This document shows, one piece after another, positions 48,101 through 63,265 of a stretch of 64,000 nt of DNA. The DNA lies in NCBI GenBank assembly GCA_029465975.1, contig CM055736.1, positions 8,818,207 to 8,882,206 on the forward strand, given 5' to 3'. The position numbers were made by a program, and so were the translations under genes. Within the stretch, counting starts at the first letter, position 1; every line of letters begins with the position of its first letter. The notes under the pieces are model-generated. The model saw only the letters and a program-made list of their open reading frames with translations. It was not told where the DNA came from and searched no databases. This stretch comes from Dallia pectoralis. Lineage: Eukaryota > Chordata > Actinopteri > Esociformes > Umbridae.

Positions 48101-51100
48101 TATCCATTAACACTAACCCAATATGTGACCCTAACCTCTTATCCATTAACACTAACCCAATATGTGACCATAACCCCTTATACATTAACACTAACCCAAT
48201 ATGTGACCATAACCCCTTATCCATTAACACTAACCCAATATGTGACCATAACCCCTTATACATTAACACTAACCCAATATGTGACCATAACCCCTTATAC
48301 ATTAACACTAACCCAATATGTGACCCTAACCTCTTATCCATTAACACTAACCCAATATGTGACCATAACCCCTTATACATTAACACTAACCCAATATGTG
48401 ACCATAACCCCTTATACATTAACACTAACCCAATATGTGACCCTAACCCCTTATCCATTAACACTAACCCAATATGTGACCATAACCCCTTATACATTAA
48501 CACTAACCCAATATGTGACCCTAACCTCTTATCCATTAACACTAACCCAATATGTGACCATAACCCCTTATCCATTAACACTAACCCAATATGTGACCAT
48601 AACCCCTTATACATTAACACTAACCCAATATGTGACCCTAACCTCTTATACATTAACACTAACCCAATATGTGACCCTAACCCCTTATCCATTAACACTA
48701 ACCCAATATGTGACCCTAACCCCTTATACATTAACACTAACCCAATATGTGACCCTAACCCCTTATACATTAACACTAACCCAATATGTGACCATAACCC
48801 CTTATACATTAACACTAACCCAATATCTGACCCTAACCCCTTATACATTAACACTAACCCAATATGTGACCATAACCCCTTATCCATTAACACTAACCCA
48901 ATATGTGACCATAACCCCTTATACATTAACACTAACCCAATATGTGACCATAACCCCTTATCCATTAACACTAACCCAATATGTGACCCTAACCTCTTAT
49001 CCATTAACACTAACCCAATATGTGACCATAACCCCTTATACATTAACACTAACCCAATATGTGACCATAACCCCTTATCCATTAACACTAACCCAATATG
49101 TGACCATAACCCCTTATACATTAACACTAACCCAATATGTGACCATAACCCCTTATCCATTAACACTAACCCAATATGTGACCATAACCCCTTATACATT
49201 AACACTAACCCAATATGTGACCATAACCCCTTATACATTAACACTAACCCAATATGTGACCATAACCCCTTATCCATTAACACTAACCCAATATGTGACC
49301 ATAACCCCTTATCCATTAACACTAACCCAATATGTGACCCTAACACCTTATACATTAACACTAACCCAATATGTGACCATAACCCTTATACATTAACACT
49401 AACCCAATATGTGACCATAACCCTTATACATTAACACTAACCCAATATGTGACCATAACCTCTTATCCATTAACACTAACCCAATATGTGACCCTAACCC
49501 CTTATACATTAACACTAACCCAATATGTGACCATAACCCCTTATACATTAACACTAACCCAATATGTGACCCTAACCTCTTATCCATTAACACTAACCCA
49601 ATATGTGACCATAACCCCTTATCCATTAACACTAACCCAATATGTGACCATAACCCCTTATACATTAACACTAACCCAATATGTGACCATAACCCCTTAT
49701 ACATTAACACTAACCCAATATGTGACCATAACCCCTTATCCATTAACACTAACCCAATATGTGACCCTAACCTCTTATCCATTAACACTAACCCAATATG
49801 TGACCATAACCCCTTATCCATTAACACTAACCCAATATGTGACCATAACCCCTTATACATTAACACTAACCCAATATGTGACCCTAACCCCTTATCCATT
49901 AACACTAACCCAATATGTGACCCTAACCCCTTATACATTAACACTAACCCAATATGTGACCCTAACCTCTTATCCATTAACACTAACCCAATATGTGACC
50001 CTAACCCCTTATACATTAACACTAACCCAATATGTGACCCTAACCCCTTATCCATTAACACTAACCCAATATGTGACCATAACCCCTTATACATTAACAC
50101 TAACCCAATATGTGACCCTAACCTCTTATCCATTAACACTAACCCAATATGTGACCATAACCCTTATCCATTAACACTAACCCAATATGTGACCATAACC
50201 CTTATACATTAACACTAACCCAATATGTGACCCTAACCTCTTATACATTAACACTAACCCAATATGTGACCCTAACCCTTATCCATTAACACTAACCCAA
50301 TATGTGACCCTAACCCTTATACATTAACACTAACCCAATATGTGACCCTAACCCCTTATACATTAACACTAACCCAATATGTGACCATAACCCTTATACA
50401 TTAACACTAACCCAATATCTGACCCTAACCCCTTATACATTAACACTAACCCAATATGTGACCATAACCCCTTATCCATTAACACTAACCCAATATGTGA
50501 CCATAACCCCTTATACATTAACACTAACCCAATATGTGACCATAACCCTTATCCATTAACACTAACCCAATATGTGACCCTAACCTCTTATCCATTAACA
50601 CTAACCCAATATGTGACCATAACCCTTATACATTAACACTAACCCAATATGTGACCATAACCCCTTATCCATTAACACTAACCCAATATGTGACCATAAC
50701 CCCTTATACATTAACACTAACCCAATATGTGACCATAACCCCTTATCCATTAACACTAACCCAATATGTGACCATAACCCCTTATACATTAACACTAACC
50801 CAATATGTGACCATAACCCTTATACATTAACACTAACCCAATATGTGACCATAACCCTTATCCATTAACACTAACCCAATATGTGACCATAACCCTTATC
50901 CATTAACACTAACCCAATATGTGACCCTAACACCTTATACATTAACACTAACCCAATATGTGACCATAACCCCTTATACATTAACACTAACCCAATATGT
51001 GACCATAACCCCTTATACATTAACACTAACCCAATATGTGACCATAACCTCTTATCCATTAACACTAACCCAATATGTGACCCTAACCCCTTATACATTA

Positions 51101-54100
51101 ACACTAACCCAATATGTGACCATAACCCCTTATACATTAACACTAACCCAATATGTGACCCTAACCTCTTATCCATTAACACAACCCAATATGTGACCAT
51201 AACCCCTTATCCATTAACACTAACCCAATATGTGACCATAACCCTTATACATTAACACTAACCCAATATGTGACCATAACCCCTTATACATTAACACTAA
51301 CCCAATATGTGACCATAACCCTTATCCATTAACACTAACCCAATATGTGACCCTAACCTCTTATCCATTAACACTAACCCAATATGTGACCATAACCCTT
51401 ATCCATTAACACTAACCCAATATGTGACCATAACCCCTTATACATTAACACTAACCCAATATGTGACCCTAACCCCTTATCCATTAACACTAACCCAATA
51501 TGTGACCCTAACCCCTTATACATTAACACTAACCCAATATGTGACCCTAACCTCTTATCCATTAACACTAACCCAATATGTGACCCTAACCCCTTATACA
51601 TTAACACTAACCCAATATGTGACCATAACCCCTTATACATTAACACTAACCCAATATGTGACCATAACCTCTTATACATTAACACTAACCCAATATGTGA
51701 CCATTACCTCTTATACATTAACACTAACCCAATATGTGACCCTAACCCCTTATACATTAACACTAACCCAATATGTGACCCTAACCTCTTATCCATTAAC
51801 ACTAACCCAATATGTGACCCTAACCCCTTATACATTAACACTAACCCAATATGTGACCATAACCCCTTATACATTAACACTAACCCAATATGTGACCATA
51901 ACCTCTTATACATTAACACTAACCCAATATGTGACCATAACCTCTTATACATTAACACCAACCCAATATGTGACCATAACCTCTTATACATTAACACTAA
52001 CCCAATATGTGACCATAACCCTTATACATTAACACTAACCCAATATGTGACCCTAACCCCTTATACATTAACACTAACCCAATATGTGACCATAACCTCT
52101 TATCCATTAACACTAACCCAATATGTGACCCTAACCCCTTATACATTAACACTAACCCAATATGTGACCATAACCTCTTATCCATTAACACTAACCCAAT
52201 ATGTGACCCTAACCTCTTATCCATTAACACTAACCCAATATGTGACCCTAACCTCTTATCCATTAACACTAACCCAATATGTGACCCTAACCCCTTATAC
52301 ATTAACACTAACCCAATATGTGACCATAACCCCTTATACATTAACACTAACCCAATATGTGACCATAACCCCTTATACATTAACACTAACCCAATATGTG
52401 ACCCTAACCCCTTATACATTAACACTAACCCAATATGTGACCCTAACCTCTTATACATTAACACTAACCCAATATGTGACCATAACCCCTTATACATTAA
52501 CACTAACCCAATATGTGACCATAACCCCTTATACATTAACACTAACCCAATATGTGACCCTAACCCCTTATACATTAACACTAACCCAATATGTGACCAT
52601 AACCCCTTATACATTAACACTAACCCAATATGTGACCCTAACCCCTTATACATTAACACTAACCCAATATGTGACCCTAACCCCTTATCCATTAACACTA
52701 ACCCAATATGTGACCATAACCTCTTATCCATTAACACTAACCCAATATGTGACCATAACCCCTTATACATTAACACTAACCCAATATGTGACCATAACCC
52801 CTTATACATTAACACTAACCCAATATGTGACCATAACCCCTTATACATTAACACTAACCCAATATGTGACCATAACCCCTTATACATTAACACTAACCCA
52901 ATATGTGACCCTAACCTCTTATCCATTAACACTAACCCAATATGTGACCATAACCCCTTATACATTAACACTAACCCAATATGTGACCATAACCCCTTAT
53001 CCATTAACACTAACCCAATATGTGACCATAACCCCTTATACATTAACACTAACCCAATATGTGACCCTAACCTCTAATCCATTAACACTAACCCAATATG
53101 TGACCATAACCCCTTATACATTAACACTAACCCAATATGTGACCCTAACCCCTTATACATTAACACTAACCCAATATGTGACCATAACCCCTTATACATT
53201 AACACTAACCCAATATGTGACCCTAACCCCTTATACATTAACACTAACCCAATATGTGACCCTAACCTCTTATCCATTAACACTAACCCAATATGTGACC
53301 ATAACCCCTTATACATTAACACTAACCCAATATGTGACCATAACCCCTTATACATTAACACTAACCCAATATGTGACCCTAACCCCTTATACATTAACAC
53401 TAACCCAATATGTGACCCTAACCCCTTATACATTAACACTAACCCAATATGTGACCCTAACCCCTTATACATTAACACTAACCCAATATGTGACCATAAC
53501 CCTTATACATTAACACTAACCCAATATGTGACCATAACCCCTTATACATTAACACTAACCCAATATGTGACCCTAACCTCTTATCCATTAACACTAACCC
53601 AATATGTGACCATAACCCCTTATCCATTAACACTAACCCAATATGTGACCATAACCCCTTATCCATTAACACTAACCCAATATGTGACCATAACCCCTTA
53701 TCCATTAACACTAACCCAATATGTGACCATAACCCCTTATACATTAACACTAACCCAATATGTGACCCTAACCTCTTATCCATTAACACTAACCCAATAT
53801 GTGACCATAACCCCTTATACATTAACACTAACCCAATATGTGACCATAACCCCTTATCCATTAACACTAACCCAATATGTGACCATAACCCCTTATACAT
53901 TAACACTAACCCAATATGTGACCATAACCTCTTATCCATTAACACTAACCCAATATGTGACCATAACCCCTTATACATTAACACTAACCCAATATGTGAC
54001 CATAACCCCTTATCCATTAACACTAACCCAATATGTGACCATAACCCCTTATACATTAACACTAACCCAATATGTGACCATAACCTCTTATCCATTAACA

Positions 54101-57100
54101 CTAACCCAATATGTGACCATAACCCCTTATACATTAACACTAACCCAATATGTGACCATAACCCTTATACATTAACACTAACCCAATATGTGACCATAAC
54201 CCCTTATACATTAACACTAACCCAATATGTGACCCTAACCCCTTATACATTAACACTAACCCAATATGTGACCATAACCCCTTATACATTAACACTAACC
54301 CAATATGTGACCATAACCCCTTATACATTAACACTAACCCAATATGTGACCATAACCCCTTATCCATTAACACTAACCCAATATGTGACCATAACCCCTT
54401 ATCCATTAACACTAACCCAATATGTGACCATAACCCCTTATCCATTAACACTAACCCAATATGTGACCATAACCCCTTATACATTAACACTAACCCAATA
54501 TGTGACCATAACCCCTTATACATTAACACTAACCCAATATGTGACCATAACCCCTTATCCATTAACACTAACCCAATATGTGACCATAACCCCTTATCCA
54601 TTAACACTAACCCAATATGTGACCATAACCTCTTATCCATTAACACTAACCCAATATGTGACCATAACCCCTTATCCATTAACACTAACCCAATATGTGA
54701 CCCTAACCCCTTATACATTAACACTAACCCAATATGTGACCATAACCCCTTATACATTAACACTAACCCAATATGTGACCATAACCCCTTATACATTAAC
54801 ACTAACCCAATATGTGACCATAACCCCTTATACATTAACACTAACCCAATATGTGACCATAACCTCTTATACATTAACACTAACCCAATATGTGACCATA
54901 ACCCCTTATCCATTAACACTAACCCAATATGTGACCATAACCCCTTATCCATTAACACTAACCCAATATGTGACCATAACCCCTTATCCATTAACACTAA
55001 CCCAATATGTGACCCTAACCCCTTATACATTAACACTAACCCAATATGTGACCATAACCCCTTATACATTAACACTAACCCAATATGTGACCATAACCCC
55101 TTATACATTAACACTAACCCAATATGTGACCATAACCCCTTATACATCAACACTAACCCAATATGTGACCCTAACCTCTTATCCATTAACACTAACCCAA
55201 TATGTGACCATAACCCCTTATCCATTAACACTAACCCAATATGTGACCATAACCCCTTATCCATTAACACTAACCCAATATGTGACCATAACCCCTTATA
55301 CATTAACACTAACCCAATATGTGACCATAACCTCTTATCCATTAACACTAACCCAATATGTGACCCTAACCCCTTATACATTAACACTAACCCAATATGT
55401 GACCCTAACCTCTTATCCATTAACACTAACCCAATATGTGACCCTAACCCCTTATACATTAACACTAACCCAATATGTGACCATAACCCCTTATACATTA
55501 ACACTAACCCAATATGTGACCATAACCCCTTATACATTAACACTAACCCAATATGTGACCCTAACCCCTTATACATTAACACTAACCCAATATGTGACCC
55601 TAACCTCTTATCCATTAACACTAACCCAATACGTGACCATAACCCCTTATACATTAACACTAACCCAATATGTGACCATAACCCCTTATCCATTAACACT
55701 AACCCAATACGTGACCATAACCCCTTATACATTAACACTAACCCAATATGTGACCATAACCCCTTATCCATTAACACTAACCCAATATGTGACCATAACC
55801 TCTTATCCATTAACACTAACCCAATATGTGACCATAACCCCTTATACATTAACACTAACCCAATATGTGACCATAACCCCTTATCCATTAACACTAACCC
55901 AATATGTGACCATAACCTCTTATCCATTAACACTAACCCAATATGTGACCATAACCCCTTATACATTAACACTAACCCAATATGTGACCATAACCCCTTA
56001 TACATTAACACTAACCCAATATGTGACCATAACCTCTTATACATTAACACTAACCCAATATGTGACCCTAACCCCTTATACATTAACACTAACCCAATAT
56101 GTGACCATAACCCCTTATACATTAACACTAACCCAATATGTGACCATAACCCCTTATCCATTAACACTAACCCAATATGTGACCATAACCTCTTATCCAT
56201 TAACACTAACCCAATATGTGACCATAACCCCTTATCCATTAACACTAACCCAATATGTGACCATAACCCCTTATCCATTAACACTAACCCAATATGTGAC
56301 CATAACCCCTTATCCATTAACACTAACCCAATATGTGACCATAACCCCTTATCCATTAACACTAACCCAATATGTGACCATAACCCCTTATACATTAACA
56401 CTAACCCAATATGTGACCCTAACCTCTTATCCATTAACACTAACCCAATATGTGACCCTAACCTCTTATCCATTAACACTAACCCAATATGTGACCCTAA
56501 CCCCTTATACATTAACACTAACCCAATATGTGACCATAACCCCTTATCCATTAACACTAACCCAATATGTGACCATAACCTCTTATCCATTAACACTAAC
56601 CCAATATGTGACCATAACCCCTTATCCATTAACACTAACCCAATATGTGACCATAACCCCTTATACATTAACACTAACCCAATATGTGACCCTAACCCCT
56701 TATACATTAACACTAACCCAATATGTGACAATAACCCCTTATCCATTAACACTAACCCAATATGTGACCATAACCCCTTATACATTAACACTAACCCAAT
56801 ATGTGACCATAACCTCTTATCCATTAACACTAACCCAATATGTGACCCTAACCCCTTATACATTAACACTAACCCAATATGTGACCATAACCCCTTATCC
56901 ATTATAACTAACCCAATATGTGACCATAACCCCTTATACATTAACACTAACCCAATATGTGACCATAACCCCTTATACATTAACACTAACCCAATATGTG
57001 ACCCTAACCCCTTATACATTAACACTAACCCAATATGTGACCCTAACCCCTTATACATTAACACTAACCCAATATGTGACCATAACCCCTTATCCATTAA

Positions 57101-60100
57101 AACTAACCCAATATGTGACCATAACCCCTTATACATTAACACTAACCCAATATGTGACCATAACCCCTTATACATTAACACTAACCCAATATGTGACCCT
57201 AACCCCTTATACATTAACACTAACCCAATATGTGACCATAACCCCTTATACATTAACACTAACCCAATATGTGACCATAACCCCTTATACATTAACACTA
57301 ACCCAATATGTGACCATAACCCCTTATACATTAACACTAACCCAATATGTGACCCTAACCCCTTATACATTAACACTAACCCAATATGTGACCCTAACCC
57401 TTATACATTAACACTAACCCAATATGTGACCCTAACCCCTTATCCATTAACACTAACCCAATATGTGACCATAACCTCTTATCCATTAACACTAACCCAA
57501 TATGTGACCATAACCCCTTATCCATTAACACTAACCCAATATGTGACCATAACCCCTTATACATTAACACTAACCCAATATGTGACCCTAACCCCTTATA
57601 CATTAACACTAACCCAATATGTGACAATAACCCCTTATCCATTAACACTAACCCAATATGTGACCATAACCCCTTATACATTAACACTAACCCAATATGT
57701 GACCATAACCTCTTATCCATTAACACTAACCCAATATGTGACCATAACCCCTTATCCATTAACACTAACCCAATATGTGACCCTAACCCCTTATACATTA
57801 ACACTAACCCAATATGTGACCCTAACCCCTTATACATTAACACTAACCCAATATGTGACCATAACCCCTTATCCATTATAACTAACCCAATATGTGACCA
57901 TAACCCCTTATACATTAACACTAACCCAATATGTGACCATAACCCCTTATACATTAACACTAACCCAATATGTGACCCTAACCCCTTATACATTAACACT
58001 AACCCAATATGTGACCATAACCCCTTATACATTAACACTAACCCAATATGTGACCATAACCCCTTATACATTAACACTAACCCAATATGTGACCATAACC
58101 CCTTATACATTAACACTAACCCAATATGTGACCCTAACCCCTTATACATTAACACTAACCCAATATGTGACCCTAACCCCTTATACATTAACACTAACCC
58201 AATATGTGACCCTAACCCCTTATCCATTAACACTAACCCAATATGTGACCATAACCTCTTATCCATTAACACTAACCCAATATGTGACCATAACCCCTTA
58301 TCCATTAACACTAACCCAATATGTGACCATAACCTCTTATCCATTAACACTAACCCAATATGTGACCATAACCCCTTATACATTAACACTAACCCAATAT
58401 GTGACCCTAACCCCTTATACATTAACACTAACCCAATATGTGACCCTAACCCCTTATACATTAACACTAACCCAATATGTGACCATAACCCCTTATACAT
58501 TAACACTAACCCAATATGTGACCATAACCTCTTATCCATTAACACTAACCCAATATGTGACCATAACCCCTTATCCATTAACACTAACCCAATATGTGAC
58601 CATAACCTCTTATCCATTAACACTAACCCAATATGTGACCATAACCCCTTATACATTAACACTAACCCAATATGTGACCCTAACCCCTTATCCATTAACA
58701 CTAACCCAATATGTGACCATAACCTCTTATCCATTAACACTAACCCAATATGTGACCATAACCCCTTATCCATTAACACTAACCCAATATGTGACCATAA
58801 CCCCTTATCCATTAACACTAACCCAATATGTGACCATAACCCCTTATCCATTAACACTAACCCAATATGTGACCATAACCCCTTATACATTAACACTAAC
58901 CCAATATGTGACCCTAACCTCTTATCCATTAACACTAACCCAATATGTGACCATAACCCCTTATCCATTAACACTAACCCAATATGTGACCATAACCCCT
59001 TATACATTAACACTAACCCAATATGTGACCATAACCCCTTATACATTAACACTAACCCAATATGTGACCCTAACCTCTTATCCATTAACACTAACCCAAT
59101 ATGTGACCATAACCCCTTATCCATTAACACTAACCCAATATGTGACCATAACCCCTTATACATTAACACTAACCCAATATGTGACCCTAACCCCTTATAC
59201 ATTAACACTAACCCAATATGTGACCATAACCTCTTATCCATTAACACTAACCCAATATGTGACCATAACCCCTTATACATTAACACTAACCCAATATGTG
59301 ACCATAACCCCTTATCCATTAACACTAACCCAATATCTGACCCTAACCCCTTATCCATTAACACTAACCCAATATGTGACCATAACCCCTTATACATTAA
59401 CACTAACCCAATATGTGACCATAACCTCTTATCCATTAACACTAACCCAATATGTGACCATAACCTCTTATACATTAACACTAACCCAATATGTGACCAT
59501 AACCCCTTATACATTAACACTAACCCAATATGTGACCCTAACCTCTTATCCATTAACACTAACCCAATATGTGACCATAACCCCTTATACATTAACACTA
59601 ACCCAATATGTGACCCTAACCCCTTATACATTAACACTAACCCAATATGTGACCCTAACCCCTTATACATTAACACTAACCCAATATGTGACCATAACCC
59701 CTTATACATTAACACTAACCCAATATGTGACCATAACCCCTTATACATTAACACTAACCCAATATGTGACCCTAACCTCTTATCCATTAACACTAACCCA
59801 ATATGTGACCCTAACCCCTTATACATTAACACTAACCCAATATGTGACCCTAACCCCTTATACATTAACACTAACCCAATATGTGACCATAACCCCTTAT
59901 CCATTAACACTAACCCAATATGTGACCATAACCTCTTATCCATTAACACTAACCCAATATGTGACCATAACCCCTTATCCATTAACACTAACCCAATATG
60001 TGACCATAACCTCTTATCCATTAACACTAACCCAATATGTGACCATAACCCCTTATACATTAACACTAACCCAATATGTGACCCTAACCTCTTATCCATT

Positions 60101-60327
60101 AACACTAACCCAATATGTGACCATAACCCCTTATACATTAACACTAACCCAATATGTGACCATAACCCCTTATCCATTAACACTAACCCAATATGTGACC
60201 ATAACCCCTTATCCATTAACACTAACCCAATATGTGACCATAACCCCTTATACATTAACACTAACCCAATATGTGACCATAACCTCTTATCCTAACCCCT
60301 TATCCCTTAACACTAACCCAATATGTG
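42184..60327. repeat. 18-kb satellite/minisatellite array of a 39-bp unit, about 465 copies
   Basis: The unit is CCTTATACATTAACACTAAC followed by CCAATATGTGACCATAACC (39 bp). Three sites vary in most copies: TATAC/TATCC, ACCATAACC/ACCCTAACC and CCCCTT/CCTCTT. A minority of copies are 38 bp, having lost one C (AACCCTTA). Rarer marks (TTTGTG, ATCTGAC, GACAATAAC, TACGTG, CATTATAACT) recur in pairs and expose larger duplicated blocks. The 39-bp period keeps both strands open: plus reads TLTQYVTITPYTL and minus LMYKGLWSHIGLV, and frames of up to 905 (plus) and 1,078 (minus) codons end only where a 38-bp copy or point change falls. I judge these non-coding. The CTAACCC motifs are telomere-like, and the minus strand is rich in GGG runs. 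Confidence 0.97.
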
Positions 60328-60460
60328 ACATCTTGACTTAAAAAAACATTTATATGGGAACAAGAAAACATTTGTGATTAGTGAACTTTTTCTAATTTAA
60401 CACCTATTTGTGGTAATTTTCTTGTCCCTGTTAGAGATCATTCCGAAAACAGACACTAGT

Positions 60461-61190
<730 letters not shown>

Positions 61191-61194
61191 CTAC

Positions 61195-61451
61195 GTTAGC
61201 CGCCCCGAGGTTCATGTGGACACACATACAACCTCCTCTGGGAAATAACAGATGAATATGGCACTGTCCACTTGGTCTCAGAGCCCCTTGTGCGGCGTAC
61301 CGGGGCCCAACTTCCTGGGTTTGCTCTCCATTGATCTTCATCTCCCTCCTGACATGCTAGCTTATTCAGGGGAGCTGACATATGAGGAATTTAACAACCG
61401 GATTTGATTGATAATAACTCCTTTGTTCATTGATAGCCCAACTGTGCTTTG

Positions 61452-61492
<41 letters not shown>

Positions 61493-61640
61493 GCCATGTT
61501 TCCTTTCCTCTTTCCTCTCCTTCCCCTATGGTCTAGGGGCCGGCCCCCCGGCACAGGCTGTCATGTAAAGATTATGACTTGGATAATAGGGCTAATGTAA
61601 TCCCCATTATCAGGCAGAATCGCGCTCTCTCTCTAGGAAC
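61195..61640. promoter_or_regulatory. Candidate conserved non-coding regulatory element
   Basis: Both sides of a CT repeat carry balanced-composition, non-repetitive sequence dense in homeodomain-type sites. TGATTGAT (61405-61412, PBX/HOX-like), repeated TAAT cores, and GTAATCCCC (61597-61605, OTX/PITX-like TAATCC) lie in a run of 'ggataatagggctaatg' text. There is no coding potential. This texture is typical of vertebrate developmental enhancers, but conservation cannot be judged from one sequence. Confidence 0.3.
61453..61486. repeat. (CT)n microsatellite
   Basis: About 17 CT units, splitting the candidate regulatory block. Confidence 0.95.
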
Positions 61641-61966
61641 ATAGAAGCTTGTGTTTGTATGTGTGTCTGTGTGTGTGTGTGTCTTTGTGTGTATCTTCAG
61701 CTACCAGACAGCCAGTTGGCCGGCCTTAATTAATTATTTATTAACTGGTGTAAAGAACCACAGACTGGGTGTCAATAACCAGAGTTGAACCAAAACCAGG
61801 ACTGTAATTAGGTAGAATTGTCAGTTTACTAAAGTGCAGGTAACTCAGGTAACTTGTGTTTTTGCTTTTACATTGAATGATTGATTGATTGATTGTTCAG
61901 AGACTCATTGAGCTCAGGCTTTTTGTTTCAAACTGTCCAACCAGGATGTAATACGTTCACTTATGC

Positions 61967-62036
61967 GAACTTGGCTAACCTCCTTGGCTAACCTCCTTGG
62001 CTAACCTCCTTGGCTAACCTCCTTGGCTAACCTCCT
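61967..62036. repeat. 15-bp tandem repeat, about 4.6 copies
   Basis: TTGGCTAACCTCC plus CT repeats with almost no divergence, which suggests recent expansion. Confidence 0.9.
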
Positions 62037-62535
62037 CAGTTATCTTACAGGTGTCACAGAGGGAGTTGCTGTGGTAAGAAGACAGGGTCAAGGAAATCCC
62101 TCGGCCAAAAACAATAAAATAACTAGTTTCCCCGATTTACTAAAAGCAGTATCAAATGCTTGAGTAAGTCTTTCCGGACTGGGCAGCCTCTTTGAATGCT
62201 GGCGGTGAGTAAACAACATTTCTAAATGTGGGTTATCACCACTTGGGTTGGATTTCAATAGAAATGACATGATACATTGCAAAGTCGGCAAAGCTTCAGG
62301 TCACTTAGTTAGAGTAGAATAATCCAAATAAGACGTTGAGGATAAACATAAGGATAAATATATTAATTGGTAAACGTACTAGAACAGAAAAAGAATCAAG
62401 GCAAATCGCCTGTCCATACTTGACGATGGGTGTTATTTTCAACCACGTCGTTGTGGAATTCTCATCGTGAATAGGGTTTTTCCAAAACATTAGACATGAC
62501 ACACGCTAAGCTTACATTACTGACGAACCTATTGT

Positions 62536-62538
<3 letters not shown>
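62037..62538. other. Intergenic, no gene seen
   Basis: Short minus-strand frames at 62088-62291 and 62305-62502 have no family resemblance. Confidence 0.5.

Positions 62539-62568
<30 letters not shown>
62539..62568. repeat. (CA)n microsatellite
   Basis: CA run of about 30 bp. Confidence 0.95.
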
Positions 62569-62573
<5 letters not shown>

Positions 62574-63027
62574 AATACGGAACGGAACGTTGTTTATGTT
62601 CACGTGAAAGCTTCTCCATTTTCGGTCATTTCGGGACCAGGTGATAGTGAACAACCCTTTTTCCCGAGCCTCCTGCTCCATGTTTATGTTTATATTTTCC
62701 ATCGGGCACGTGGCGCTCATACAGTCTCAACACAGGGGAACCCCTCTCCCTCTCTAGCTGGCGCGCACACGCTCGCACAGACTTATTCCACAAACCCGAT
62801 ACACCGCAGCGTTCCACTAGAGACACACGGAGCAGTGTTTTGGTGCGAGACCCCCAGCCCCCCACACCCCTCCAACGGCGTCGTAGACTCCGTGTCTCTG
62901 TGTCGACCCGTAGTGACTTACACTGAGTGGAATGGGAAAACTGTGGTCAACTGTAGCTCTATGGGGCCATTCAGCTACCCCGCTACCAATACACACACGC
63001 GGCGTATACACAATCTGTTTTGTATGC
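62569..63027. other. Unassigned CpG-containing sequence, no gene seen
   Basis: Open frames run on both strands (62496-63179 plus; 62626-62865 minus), but none resembles a known protein. The plus frame continues into the CA repeat, which inflates its length. Confidence 0.45.
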
Positions 63028-63137
63028 GCACACACACACACACACACGGACACACACACGGACACACACACGGACACACGGACACACGGACACACGGACA
63101 CACGGACACACGGACACACACACACACACACACACAC
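63028..63137. repeat. CA / CGGACACA compound repeat
   Basis: CA dinucleotides interspersed with regularly spaced CGGA, the units becoming CGGACACA in the middle (63058-63120). On the opposite strand it reads as GT with TCCG. Confidence 0.95.
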
Positions 63138-63265
63138 TTCAAGTCTGGGCCTCAGGGTAACCAGAGCCTGAGTTTATAGACCAGTGTTTGGATTAAACAG
63201 CTAATTGAAATGTGTCCCTTTTTCGATTGGACATTGTAAGAGCTGCTTCAGTGCTCTGCAGGCTC

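Noticed and set aside
54140..57376. 1,078-codon minus-strand open frame (LMYKGLWSHIGLV repeats) and its plus-strand partners
   Set aside because: Pure consequence of a 39-bp tandem period. Both strands are open at once, frames end where a unit loses one C, and there is no splice, promoter or domain context.
42184..60327. CRISPR array or centromeric satellite
   Set aside because: There are no spacers (units are contiguous), this is a vertebrate genome, and the window gives no evidence of centromere position.
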